DNA of 64,000 nucleotides, taken from Diphasiastrum complanatum. Lineage: Eukaryota > Streptophyta > Lycopodiopsida > Lycopodiales > Lycopodiaceae. Under the pieces are notes generated by a model that did not search any database, had not been told where the DNA came from, and saw only the letters and a program-made list of their open reading frames with translations. Below are positions 1 to 10,249 of the stretch, piece after piece; positions within the stretch are counted from its first letter, which is position 1, and each line of letters starts with the position of its first letter. The translations under genes were made by a program, and so were the position numbers. The stretch covers positions 708,711-772,710 of the forward strand of contig CM055106.1 of assembly GCA_029204225.1 (NCBI GenBank). The letters run 5' to 3'.

Positions 1-305
1 TCGACAAAACCATGAAGAGCGCCAACAAAATACATGCCATGCAACTCAGCTTCCACATCAGAAGAGTTATGTGGATTCAGTGGTGAACCACAGACTTTTG
101 AGGAGGCGATTGAACGTCCAGAGAAGGACAAATGGATCCAAGCCATGAACGAAGAGATGGAGTCCATGAGGAAGAACCAGGTATGGATGTTGGAGCCATT
201 ACCAAATAAGCGAAAGGTTGTCAAATGCAAATGGGTTTACAAGCTCAAGTATGGACCAGATGGGAATGTCTTGAAATATAAGGCAAGGCTGATAGTGAAG
301 GAATT
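1..305 (+). pseudogene. Ty1/copia pol fragment (RT start), left part of split host element
   Basis: The plus-strand frame reads through the linker and first part of a copia reverse transcriptase. Visible motifs are KWIQAMNEEMESM, CKWVYKLKYGPDG and YKARLIVKEF, which match the N-terminal RT block of plant copia polyproteins. An in-frame stop lies near position 13, so it is already decayed. The frame stops where the family A LTR begins at 306, and the same polyprotein resumes at 6731, so this is the left half of an older element interrupted by a younger one. It also runs off the left edge of the window. Confidence 0.9.
301..305. repeat. Target-site duplication GAATT, left copy
   Basis: GAATT directly precedes the TG start of the 5' LTR at 306 and is repeated at 6726-6730 directly after the CA end of the 3' LTR. 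Five bases is the usual copia target-site length. Confidence 0.93.
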
Positions 306-960
306 TGTGAAAATTGTCAACATTTCCTAGCTAGTTTGAGGCCTAAATTGGCTAAAATTGTAAATAGTTTTGGTTCTGGAGTTTCACACGTGTGAACCAG
401 GCCACAATGTTTTTATTTACTGTATTTTTTCAGTATGATGAAGTGTCAAACTTCATACCCTTCAAAATGAGACCATTTTGATGTATTTTGGTCATATAAG
501 CCATTTTTAGCTATTTTTCCTATATAGGGAATATCTAGGGTCAAGTACCTTCTAGAGAGAGGAGAGAGAGTCATCTTCCTCATCCATAAATAGTAGGGAA
601 GTCGTGGAGGACAGGTTGGAGAAACCTTTTGTATGCTTCATTGAGATCAATAGATCATTGTCATTGTTTCTTCCTCCATTGAGAGCATTGTTGTGTGTAT
701 TGTCTTCAAGCTATTGTGTATGATCTTAGGTGCTTTCCAAAAGTGATAGGCTGATGTATTATGGACTGTATAATGTTATTTTGGGCTGCACTTGATGTTT
801 ATGGAAGTTTCCATTTGTGATAAATGCTTTTTGATCAAGTTCTTTGCATTCTAGGTAGCATAGAATGTGTTGCCAATTCCTAGCTTATGTAGTTTGGAGT
901 GCAAGCATTCAAGCCAATGATCTTGGAGTTTAGATCCACTTAGGATCTGTATTTTTCACA
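306..960 (+). repeat. 5' LTR of family A copia
   Basis: It is 655 bp, with TGTGAAAATTG at the start and TTTTTCACA at the end. A TATA-like TATATAGG lies near 531, and the perfect palindrome ttcacacgtgtgaa is at 383-396. Compared with the 3' LTR it differs at about four sites (near 609, 617, 776 and 787). At all four sites the 3' LTR and the solo LTR agree with each other, so the 5' LTR carries the changes. Confidence 0.95.
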
Positions 961-972
961 TGGTATCAGAGC
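961..972 (+). other. Primer-binding site of family A copia (initiator Met tRNA type)
   Basis: TGGTATCAGAGC lies directly after the LTR. It is the standard plant copia primer site complementary to the 3' end of the initiator methionine tRNA. Confidence 0.93.
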
Positions 973-2132
973 TGGTTGGCTTCTATTTACAGTAAGTATT
1001 CCATTTTTGGTGATATTTGGATGTTTGATCAAGTTCTAGCATGATTTTGCATTGCTTTGTTGATCAAATCTTACTAACCTTTGTTTTGTGAGTTGAACTT
1101 GTGGATCAAAAGCATATTTCAGGTCTATTGAAGATCAGAGGCTGAAAAGAAACTATTTTGGATCAGATCATAACACCTAATCATTTGTGATTGTGAGGCT
1201 TGTGCATATTCAATACTAACAATGTTCTTTTCAATCCTATTGTTGACAATCTCCATTCTTGGATGAACACTCTCCTTAAGTGGATGAAACTTCTCCTTAA
1301 GTGGATGACAAATGCTCTTTTGAGTGAGTTGTAATTCTCCTAAAGGCTGAGCAAAGCTCCCATTTGGATGAAAGATCCCCTTTTTTGGGTGAACATATTG
1401 TAAGCTCCATTGTGAAGAGCATATTGTAAAGATTGTCATCAATTTTGGCATAAATTTTGGTGTACTTTGTTGAGCATGTAAGTAACTCTCCTTATGTAAT
1501 TTGATTGGAGCATTTGCTGGAAGGTGTTAACCATTATGCAAGTGTGTTTTCAGGTTCTTAACAGGTTGAGGAACATTCTCATGTGAAGTGATCTTAGATC
1601 TACATCTAAACACCAAGATTTGACAAGATAGTGAAGCTAGTCTTGTGATTCACTAAGTGTGCTCATTCATTCACCTCTAAATCTTGTATTTATCACTTGC
1701 TGGAGTTTATAAACTTTTAGAAGTGTGGTTTACATGTGGTTTTACAGGTTGAATCAATATCTTAGTGTGTTGATCATATGTTGATCAAGTTTGTTCATTA
1801 CTAGGTAATCTTGGCATCCTAGTTTTGGGTATTTTCTAAGAATGCAAGTAACTCTTCACACCATAACTTGATTTGGTCACTTGCTGGAAAGTTTGAGAGC
1901 TTAAGCAAGAGTGTGTTCAGGTTGGTTTGATTTTGTAATCCATTCTTAGTGTGTGCAAAGTGTTGCATGTGTTTCAATCTTCCTTTCTATTCTTGGAAAC
2001 CATCTAGGTTCAAGATAGAAGTGTTTTAGGGTCCTAAATCTTCATAGATCTCTTTATCTATCATTTGTTGAGAGAAAAGTGAGTGCTAAGTGCTTTAGGA
2101 CAGAACCTAAAAGTTGAAGAAACATTAGAATC
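973..2132 (+). other. Untranslated leader of family A copia with internal degenerate repeats
   Basis: There is no gene here. The leader repeats phrases such as 'cttgctggaa', 'gtgtgttttcaggtt' and 'gttgatcaagtt' two or three times (for example near 1510-1570, 1690-1750 and 1875-1925). A short run repeats 'ctccttaagtggatga' near 1270-1310. This looks like old local duplication inside the leader. Confidence 0.7.
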
Positions 2133-2654
2133 ATGGCTTCCAATGGTGGGATCATGCTAGAGTCTAGTGAAAGGTTGAGTTCATCAAACTACTCTACTTG
2201 GAAAGTGAGGATGGAGTCCTTACTTGAGTTGAATGAACTCATGGACATAGTTGCATAAATTGAAGAGAGACCTCTCACACTTCAAGAGCAACAAAGGTTT
2301 GATAAGAAGGCCAAAAGGGCTCTTCATATCATTAAAATGAATGTTACAAATGAACTTCTCAAGGAAGTTGGAAAGTGTCAAAGTGCAAGTGAGGCATGGA
2401 ATGCCTTAAAGAAGCTCTTTGAATCAAAGTCCACATCTAGGGTATTGACCCTAAGGAGACAAATATTTTCTAGTAGGCAAAGAGAGGGTGAAAGTGCTCA
2501 TGCATTTATCTTGAGAGTTAAGTCCCTAAGTGATGATTTAGCATGCATTGATGAGAACATAAAAGATGGTGAAATAGTCCAAGTTATGTTGAATGGTTTG
2601 CTAAATGAACATGCAAAGTTTTGCCATTCAAAGAGTCTTGCCAAGTGTGGTTGA
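2133..2654 (+). pseudogene. gag: Copia gag N-terminal region (UBN2/retrotran_gag type), broken
   Basis: The likely start is ATG 2133, chosen because the encoded MASNGG...NYSTWKVRM start matches the start of the related minus-strand copy at 21952. The frame holds the copia Gag signature (YSTWKVRM, LMDIV, ALKKLFES, RVLTLRRQ, HAFILRVKSLSDD). A TAA at 2256-2258 interrupts it, and after about codon 157 the frame is lost by a deletion of roughly 8-11 bases near 2605-2615. The rest of Gag continues in the frame of the next entry. Compared with the copy at 21182-21952, the missing stretch is the short linker just before QSFA. Confidence 0.88.
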
Positions 2655-5600
2655 CTTGCAAGAAATCTTATTGGCTGAAGAACATAGGTTGCAATCAAAG
2701 CTTGATGGTGCATCCTTGCAAGGTGGAGGTGAAGAGGCTTTCTTCACAAAAGGCAAATTCAAGGGCAAAGGTAAAGGCAAAGGGAAATGGTCCAAAGGTG
2801 GTAACTTTGATCATGATGATCACTCTTCCTCTTCCTCTTCTACTAAGAACAATAAGTCAAAGTTCAAGTGCCTTTATTGTGGGATAAAAGGTCATTTTGC
2901 AAATGAATGTTATAAGAAGAAAAGAGAGCAAGGAGAGAGGCAAGGAAATCTTACAATAGATGAGGAAGAACATAACACATGTGAATCACTTGTTATGACT
3001 TCAAGTTTGTTAGCCAACATAGATGATAATGATCCTTGGTGGATTGATAGTGGAGCCTCATCTCACATGACAAGACATAAGGAATACTTTACATCCTTAT
3101 TGTCTTATGAGGGAGAAGGTAACATCATCTACACTGCAAATGATGGTCAATGTGACATCAAAGGCATAGGCACTATTCCTATTTCCCTTTCAACAAATAG
3201 GAAAGCAAATCTTGAAAATGTTTTGTACATTCCTTCAATCACTAAGAATTTGCTTAGTGTAAGTCAAATGATTGAAAAAGGACTTGATGTGGAGTTCATT
3301 GGAGATGCGTGTTTGATAAGTAAATGTGGATCCTTGATTGCTCAAGGTAGGAGGCATGGTAAACTTTTCAAGCTTGATGCATGTGTGATCTCTAATCATG
3401 AAGGATGTATGGCTAGGGAGCAATTGACAAACCAAGAAGTTTGGCACAAGAGGTTGGGCCATCCCAACTTCAAATCTTTGGAGGTAATGGCAAAGAAAGA
3501 GCTTGTTCTTGGTCTCCCTAAAAGTCTTGTTGCAAACAATAGTGTTTGTGAACATTGTGCCTTGTCCAAATCTCATAGACTTGCTTATTCTAGATCTACT
3601 TCTAGATCTAAAGAAGCTTTTCAACTTGTGCATTCTGATATTCATTCTTCTAGTACAACTAGCAATGGTGGGGCAAAGATGTATGCAACTTTCATTGATG
3701 ACTTTAGTAGGTATACTTGGATCTATCTTCTTAAAAGTAAGGATGAAGTGTTTGCTGCATTTGTCAAGTTCAAGAATGAAATGGAAAACCAATTCAATAC
3801 AAAGATCAAATGCTTAAGATCTGATAATGGAGGGGAATACACCTCAAATAGGTTCAAAGACTTTTGTATAGCACATGGGATTAAGAGGGAGATGTCTAGT
3901 CCTAGGACTCCACAACAGAATGGAGTGGCCGAGAGGAAGAATAGAACCCTTTGTGAATGTGCCAAGGCAATGAGACTACATGCTAATCTTGCTAAGTCTT
4001 TTTGGGGGGAAGCTTTAGCATGTGCTAACTATCTATGTAATAGATGGACAAGTGCTTCCTTGGATGGTAAAACTCCTCATGAGGTTCTTTATGGTAGAAG
4101 GCCGAGTGTCAAGCATTGTAGGATCTTTGGATGTACATGTTTTGTCAATATCACACTTGATGATAGAACTAAAGAAGATCCTTCATCAAAGAAGGGTGTG
4201 TTTGTTGGCTATAGTGAAGTAAGCAAGGCTTACAAAGTGTACATTCCTTCTACAAAGAAAGTTGTCATAAGTAGGGATGTCATCTTTCATGAAGAGAATG
4301 TTTCCAATGTTGTTGATGTTGATGTTGATGTGCCTACTAATCATCATGATGTGCAAGATGTCTTGGATGAAGATGGAGATGCCACTCCAAAGCAAACTTC
4401 AAGGAAGACTCAAAGGCAAAGGGCTAAGCCATCAAGGCTAACCTATGATGAAAAAGGAAAGCAAGTGGTGGACAACTCTAACTTTGCTTTTCTTACCTCT
4501 TTTGATGAACCAACTTGTGTAGATGAAGCAATTCAAAAGAAGGAATGGATCCAAGCCATGGATCATGAGCATCAAGCACTCATCAAAAGCAACACATGGA
4601 GGTTGGTAAAGCTTCCAAAGGACAAGAAGGCAATTGGTTGTAAGTGGATCTTCAAGATCAAGACAAATCAAGATGGATCAATCAACAAGTACAAGGCAAG
4701 GTTGGTGGCAAAGGGGTATGCTCAAGAATATGGTATTGACTATGATGAGACCTTTGCACCCGTGGCAAAGATGGTAACTATTCGAATCCTAATCTCTCTT
4801 GCAACTCTTTATGATTGGGATATGTGGCAAATGGATGTTACTAATGCCTTCTTGAATGGTGATCTTGAAGAAGATATTTACATGGAGCAACCCGAGGGCT
4901 ATGTTTCACATGATGAGCCTAATCATGTGTGCTATCTCCAAAAGAGTTTGTATGGGCTAAAGCAAGCACCAAGGAGTTGGTATGCTAAGCTCAATTCCTT
5001 CTTACTTTCTCAAAACTTTGTTATGAGTGAGTATGATCATTCTCTCTACTTTAGATTGAATGAAAATGATATCACTTTACTTTTGATCTATGTTGATGAC
5101 ATTATCTTAAGTGGTGGTAACAATCTAGATATAGATGAAATCAAGATGGCACTCAAAAGAGAGTTTGAAATTCAAGATCTTGGTAAACTTCATTATATCT
5201 TAGGAATAGAGATTATTAGAACTTCTAAATCTACATTCATATGTCAAGAAAAGTATGTTAACTCTATTCTAAAAAGGTTTCATATGGAAGATTGTAAAGT
5301 TGTTTCTACTCCTATGGAATCAAATGTAAAGCTAACTACAAGAAGTAATGAAAGATCCTTCAAGGACATTACTCTCTATAGAAAGCTAATAGGATCTCTT
5401 ATATGGTTAACCATCACAAGACCTGATCTAAGCTTTGTGGTTGGTAAACTAAGTCAATTTATGCAAGATCCTAGTGAGGCTCATTGGAAGCTAGGAAAGA
5501 GAGTACTTAGATACATCTCGGGATCTAGAGATTTTGGCATCTTGTATGGAGGTACTACACCTAACCTTTGTGGATTTTCAGATTCAGATTTTGCAGGTGA

Positions 5601-6075
5601 TCAAATGGATAGGAAGTCAACAAGTGCCTTTGCAATCTATCTTGGAGATGGAGTGGTCTCATGGCTATCAAAGAAGCAACCAACTATCTCTCTATCTTCC
5701 ACCGAAGCCGAGTACAAGGCATTAACAACATGCACCAAGGAGATTCTTTGGATCAAGAGGATGTTATTGGATCTTCACTTGCTGGAACCAGAGAAGACTC
5801 CAATCATACTTTGTGATAACCTTTCAGCCCAAAGCTTGGCAAGCAATCATGTTTTTCATGCAAGGAGCAAGCACATTGAGATTGCTCACCATTTTGTGAG
5901 AGATCAAGTCATTGCCAAAGAGGTGGAGCTTCAACATGTCTCTTCAAAGGAGTGTGTGGCTGATATCTTCACCAAACCATTGGGAAAGGACCTATATTTA
6001 ATGCATAGATCTAATCTTGGAATGTGCTCAAAGACTATGTTGAAACTAGCATCCAATGTTGAAGAGGGAGTGTGA
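2605..6075 (+). CDS. pol: Copia Gag C-terminus plus Pol polyprotein (zinc knuckle, protease, integrase, RT, RNase H)
   Basis: One open frame of 1,156 codons carries the replication enzymes of a copia element. In order: CCHC zinc knuckle CLYCGIKGHFANEC at about residues 89-102; aspartic protease DSGASSHM at about 148; integrase HHCC zinc finger (HKRLGH...CEHC) near 280-320; catalytic core with HSDIH, SDNGGEY and NGVAERKN; RT with YVDD; and RNase H with SDSDFAGD, STEAEYKAL and ADIFTKPLGKDL. No stops interrupt it. The polyprotein normally starts at the gag ATG (2133), so the first codons here are internal Gag sequence exposed by the upstream frameshift. The stop TGA lies five bases inside the 3' LTR. 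Confidence 0.93.
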   Translation: MNMQSFAIQRVLPSVVDLQEILLAEEHRLQSKLDGASLQGGGEEAFFTKGKFKGKGKGKGKWSKGGNFDHDDHSSSSSSTKNNKSKFKCLYCGIKGHFANECYKKKREQGERQGNLTIDEEEHNTCESLVMTSSLLANIDDNDPWWIDSGASSHMTRHKEYFTSLLSYEGEGNIIYTANDGQCDIKGIGTIPISLSTNRKANLENVLYIPSITKNLLSVSQMIEKGLDVEFIGDACLISKCGSLIAQGRRHGKLFKLDACVISNHEGCMAREQLTNQEVWHKRLGHPNFKSLEVMAKKELVLGLPKSLVANNSVCEHCALSKSHRLAYSRSTSRSKEAFQLVHSDIHSSSTTSNGGAKMYATFIDDFSRYTWIYLLKSKDEVFAAFVKFKNEMENQFNTKIKCLRSDNGGEYTSNRFKDFCIAHGIKREMSSPRTPQQNGVAERKNRTLCECAKAMRLHANLAKSFWGEALACANYLCNRWTSASLDGKTPHEVLYGRRPSVKHCRIFGCTCFVNITLDDRTKEDPSSKKGVFVGYSEVSKAYKVYIPSTKKVVISRDVIFHEENVSNVVDVDVDVPTNHHDVQDVLDEDGDATPKQTSRKTQRQRAKPSRLTYDEKGKQVVDNSNFAFLTSFDEPTCVDEAIQKKEWIQAMDHEHQALIKSNTWRLVKLPKDKKAIGCKWIFKIKTNQDGSINKYKARLVAKGYAQEYGIDYDETFAPVAKMVTIRILISLATLYDWDMWQMDVTNAFLNGDLEEDIYMEQPEGYVSHDEPNHVCYLQKSLYGLKQAPRSWYAKLNSFLLSQNFVMSEYDHSLYFRLNENDITLLLIYVDDIILSGGNNLDIDEIKMALKREFEIQDLGKLHYILGIEIIRTSKSTFICQEKYVNSILKRFHMEDCKVVSTPMESNVKLTTRSNERSFKDITLYRKLIGSLIWLTITRPDLSFVVGKLSQFMQDPSEAHWKLGKRVLRYISGSRDFGILYGGTTPNLCGFSDSDFAGDQMDRKSTSAFAIYLGDGVVSWLSKKQPTISLSSTEAEYKALTTCTKEILWIKRMLLDLHLLEPEKTPIILCDNLSAQSLASNHVFHARSKHIEIAHHFVRDQVIAKEVELQHVSSKECVADIFTKPLGKDLYLMHRSNLGMCSKTMLKLASNVEEGV
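6061..6070 (+). other. Polypurine tract of family A copia
   Basis: GAAGAGGGAG directly precedes the 3' LTR and doubles as the codons for the last residues of Pol. The same arrangement is at 59250-59259 in another copia. Confidence 0.85.
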
Positions 6076-6725
6076 AAATTGTCAACATTTCCTAGCTAGT
6101 TTGAGGCCTAAATTGGCTAAAATTGTAAATAGTTTTGGTTCTGGAGTTTCACACGTGTGAACCAGGCCACAATGTTTTTATTTACTGTATTTTTTCAGTA
6201 TGATGAAGTGTCAAACTTCATACCCTTCAAAATGAGACCATTTTGATGTATTTTGGTCATATAAGCCATTTTTAGCTATTTTTCCTATATAGGGAATATC
6301 TAGGGTCAAGTACCTTCTAGAGAGAGGAGAGAGAGTCATCTTCCTCATCCATAAATAGTAGGGAAGTCCTGGAGAACAGGTTGGAGAAACCTTTTGTATG
6401 CTTCATTGAGATCAATAGATCATTGTCATTGTTTCTTCCTCCATTGAGAGCATTGTTGTGTGTATTGTCTTCAAGCTATTGTGTATGATCTTAGGTGCTT
6501 TCCAAAAGTGATAGGCTGATGTATTATGGACTGTATAATGCTATTTTGGGCCGCACTTGATGTTTATGGAAGTTTCCATTTGTGATAAATGCTTTTTGAT
6601 CAAGTTCTTTGCATTCTAGGTAGCATAGAATGTGTTGCCAATTCCTAGCTTATGTAGTTTGGAGTGCAAGCATTCAAGCCAATGATCTTGGAGTTTAGAT
6701 CCACTTAGGATCTGTATTTTTCACA
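6071..6725 (+). repeat. 3' LTR of family A copia
   Basis: It is 655 bp and collinear with 306-960 apart from about four substitutions. It differs from the solo LTR at 13502 at only one site. It carries the same TATA-like motif and the ttcacacgtgtgaa palindrome at 6148-6161. Confidence 0.95.
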
Positions 6726-6730
6726 GAATT
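6726..6730. repeat. Target-site duplication GAATT, right copy
   Basis: GAATT follows the CACA end of the 3' LTR and matches 301-305. Confidence 0.93.
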
Positions 6731-8165
6731 TTCTCAGAGATATGGTATGACTACTCTGAGACCTTCTCTCCTGTCGTCAAACATTCGTCTGTACGTTTGT
6801 TATTTGCATATGCAACTGTTTATGACCTCAGGATCCACATTGCGGACAAGAAGACAGCCTTCTTGCATGCGAGCTAGACGAAGAGGTCTATATGGATCAA
6901 CCCCCAGGGTATGTCTCGAATTCACTTCCTAATTATGCATGCAGAATGCATAGGAGTATCTACGGTCTAAAGCAATCAGCTCGACATTGATACAAAAAGA
7001 AAGATCAAGTCTTGAAATCATTGGGATTCAAGCCGCTGATGGCTGATTCCAATGTGTATGTAAGAATTACTGATGGGAAGATTATTATTGTGGCTGTGTA
7101 TGTGGACAACACTCTGATACTCTGCAAGAGTGAGTAGCTGATTGCTTAAGTGAAGAAAGACATCTCGAAACATTTTGAGATCATGGATCTGGGAGAGGCC
7201 AAGTGTTACCTTGGCTTAAAAATTGAAAGAGACTATGAGGGAGGTAAGTTGTACCTTCACCAGTCCAGATACACCCAGAAAATCCTAGAGGATTTTGGGA
7301 TGCTAAATTGCAAAGAACGAGTACTCCAATGCTTGTAGGAATGGTGCTGACGAATGAAAACTGTTTGAAGACTGAGACAGAGAAAGAATTGATGCAGCTC
7401 ACACCTTACAGGAAGCTGATAGGACCGTTGATGTACCTTGCAAACAATATATGCCCTGACATTGCTTATGCAGTGTTCAGGATGAGCCAATTCTGCACGA
7501 AACTTGGCTTGACACATTGGAAGATTGCAAATCGAATTTTGCGATATCTTCAATTAACAAAGGATTATGGTTTGTGTTATTGTCGTGATGCAGGTTTTCA
7601 GATGATTTTTTATAGTGATGCTAGTTGGGCATCCCTCAAGGACGACAATAAAAGTGTCTCAAGAGAATGCACCATTGCATCAGGAGCGACAATTCTCCGG
7701 GTTAGCAAGAAGCAGACCATTGTGGCTCATTCATCCCGCGAAGCAGAGTACGTTGTAGCAGCAAAGATGGCCAATGAGATAATTTGGCTTAAAAAGTTCC
7801 TGGACGAATTGGGCAAAACAACGAACAAACATCTGGTTTTGCAGATGGAAAACACATCTGCAATACATCTGACAAAAGACCCTGTGTTTCACTCAAGGAC
7901 GAAACACCTTGCGATCAAGTATCACTTGATCAGGGACCTAATTGGCAAGAAGATGTTCTAGACCACCTTCATTGGAATGAAAGACATGGTTGTTGACATT
8001 TTCACAAAGGCCCTAGAGAAAGGTCTATTCGAGGGACAGAGGAGTAGCCTTGGAATCGTCAAGCTATCATGCTTTGAGAGGGAGCTGAAGAAACATTTTG
8101 TTTCTAATGCCAAAGCCTTTCTAGCTTTCAATTTTGAACCTTTGACAAAAGATGACACGACATGA
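6731..8165 (+). pseudogene. Ty1/copia RT and RNase H, right part of split host element
   Basis: This continues the polyprotein interrupted at 305. Visible blocks are a frameshifted RT stretch near 6731-6900 (EVYMDQPPGYVS-like), a YVDN-type version of the YVDD motif near 7098, LGLKIERD near 7213, the TPYRKLIG block near 7403, the RNase H SDASWAS block near 7614, SREAEYV near 7733 and HSRTKH near 7890. It ends in DIFTKAL near 8000. At least three frameshifts and several stops break it. This copia is of a different lineage from family A, with longer and GC-richer codons. Confidence 0.9.
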
Positions 8166-8207
8166 CACGGCACGCCACGAACGGCCAAGAAGATCAGCCA
8201 AGTACCA

Positions 8208-8962
8208 TGGGATACAAATATCTGATTTGATATTATGACATCAGTAGAAGCACTTTAGATCGTGGCTAATCTGACACTCTTGTAATTCCTAATTAGTTGT
8301 AGATGTTTAATGGCTCTAATCTAAGAGCTACAAGATGTGACTATATACTTTTTGTTTTGATGCATAATGTAAGATGTAAGTCTGCTGAAGTCTGACGTCT
8401 GGTGAGATAGTCTGAAGCCTGATGTCTGAAGTCTACTAGTAAGCATGACAAGAATCAAAAGACGAAACATACAGAATACGAATCCGCTTGCGTGCGAGAT
8501 AATTTTTGTAGTAGGACATGTAGATCCGAAGTTCACTAGTAAGCACGACTCGAATTCGTGAGAGAACTGTATCTCTCTCATGCCGATGCACTATGTGGAT
8601 CTGCATGCAGTGCTTGAAGAATCATAAATATCAATAGATGATTTTGTAGCTGTACTGCACATTATTATTCTAGATGATTGTATGATCTTGAATGTTAATT
8701 TTTCTACTGCTATTCGTGTGATCAATTTGCTTGTTCATTTAATTTCGCACTCTGGTTTGATCTTTCTTGAATGCTACATTAATTTTGTTAACGTAGATCA
8801 AAAGTGTCTGACTACTCTCTGAAGGATTGTAGGAGGGATACAGCCGGCAGTGACCAGCGATCACATCTGAACTCCTAACGAACTAATTTTATTCGAGAAC
8901 CTTGTCACGAATTGTTTCGCTTCATTTCGTTTGGTGTAGTATCGCGATCTGAACTTCCAACA
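8208..8962 (+). other. Possible 3' LTR of the host copia
   Basis: It follows the RNase H end by about 40 bases, begins TGGGATACAAATATC and ends CTTCCAACA, which is the TG...CA form of an LTR. It has internal 'ctgaagtctga' and 'actagtaagca' repeats and no coding frame. The other LTR lies outside the window, so the edges cannot be confirmed. Confidence 0.35.
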
Positions 8963-9129
8963 TGAATCAATGTCAGCGCAAGTTTAGCTTCGTTTCTTTT
9001 CATTTCGTTTTTGTTTAGAATTCGTCTCGTTTCATTAGCTTATGTTATTGAGCCTGCTTGATTCAACTCAAACAGAAATAGTTTGAGTGTTGCAAAACTT
9101 TTTCAAATTGTTCAAGATTCATTGTTATC

Positions 9130-9333
9130 AGTTGGTCACGATTCACCATGAGGCTTACACAGTTCTGGCTTATCATTCTTAACTAGTACTTCTCAACTCT
9201 CATACTCAACTCTCAATCTTCGTTGTCTCATTTTCTTAGAGACCTCGATCTAAGATGAGAGGTGCTCTTGGGTAACTCTGGCCGAGTATCTTGGGGATTC
9301 ATCAGAATTAGCCAACATCATCCCATCCCTAAT
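9130..9333 (-). repeat. Fragment of family C gypsy-type LTR
   Basis: Read on the minus strand, it matches the first 200 bases of the LTR at 35260: the start near TGTTGGCT, then GAATCCCCAAGATACTCGG, then GAGGAGGTCTC-like and GAGAGCCGAGTATGAGAG-like sequence. It lies downstream, in coding direction, of the minus-strand family D gag at 10.2-12.9 kb. It could be the truncated 3' LTR of that element with its pol deleted. Confidence 0.65.
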
Positions 9334-10240
9334 GTGTTGCAGGACCCACTACAACTCATGTTGAAGGATGTCGTTCCGCTTCCGCATTGGCAACTTTGAT
9401 CGGCACTTGGAATAGCATAGATCATCATTCGCTTGTGTAAAATCAAGTGTTTATTATTGCTAGTCTTTATCAAAAACTGCTTTCACAATTTGTCGTAATT
9501 TAAATAGAATGTCTTATTGCTGTAGGTGGTTGACATTCTCAAAATTGGAGAGCTCCTAGCAGCCTGACAATCTTGCATGCGTGAGTGCTTCCCGCGTGTC
9601 TTTTCTCTTATCACTTGTATCTACCATTGACAGTTTCACCTCTGGTTTCTTGGCAGGTACTAATCCCTGGGAGGTCCGTATCCTCTATTCTGCTTCTAGG
9701 CATTTCTGTATTTCCTCTCTCAGTTGAAGTTCCAGTCTTAAGGAAAGCCTTCGATTTGCAGGTTTCTTCAAACTTTGATTATCAGTCTCAAAGGGATGGA
9801 CTCATCATTGAAAAATTGGTGGTAGGAACAAATTGGACGGATGGTTTGGTAACGGTAAGAAAACATGATGAAGGCTTGGTGGCAGGGTGAAGGAACTGAT
9901 AGTTCTACAGTTGTAACCTTGGACCCTTGGAATGTCGAGCTTCGACCACCACTTGCTGGGTGAGGAGCTCGTTTTATTTTGCAGGTTCACGGTTGTCTTC
10001 ATCTTGTCTTTTTCTGCAGCTCTTTCTTCCTTTGATCCATTACTTTTAAATCTCGTCCGGCTTCATAGGAGAGAATTCAGCTATTATTGCTCCAAAGGGT
10101 TTCTTTTGATCAAGATCAATCTGACTCAACTGTTGCTTAAGTTTTGTCTTTCTTCCTCAGCTTTTTAGATCTTTCTCTTTATTTCTTCTAGCTATTTTGT
10201 CTACTTCTTAGATCTTTTCTAGCTAATCAACCATTGTAGG
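9334..10240. other. Non-genic stretch
   Basis: I see no conserved frame, RNA gene or element edge. Short open frames on both strands have no recognisable motif and conflict with each other. Confidence 0.5.
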
Positions 10241-10249
10241 TGGTAGTTG

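Larger units (their letters stand above)
306..6725 (+). mobile_element. Near-complete Ty1/copia LTR retrotransposon (family A), nested in an older copia
   Basis: The element is 6,420 bp with two 655-bp LTRs starting TGTG and ending CACA, a GAATT target-site duplication, a PBS and a polypurine tract. The order gag, protease, integrase, RT, RNase H is that of copia elements. The pol frame is open over 1,156 codons, but gag has a nonsense codon at 2256-2258 and a small deletion near 2605, so it cannot make a normal Gag. I count four differences between the LTRs, so insertion was recent relative to the surrounding relics. A solo LTR of the same family is at 13502-14156, and related internal regions are at 18.8-22 kb and 57.4-59.3 kb. 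Confidence 0.95.

Noticed and set aside
961-972. tRNA gene
   Set aside because: Only the 12-base primer-binding complement is present, with no cloverleaf; the same applies to 22502, 49324 and 53794.
3235-3792. 185-codon minus-strand frame inside the copia pol
   Set aside because: Antisense shadow of the well-supported plus-strand polyprotein.
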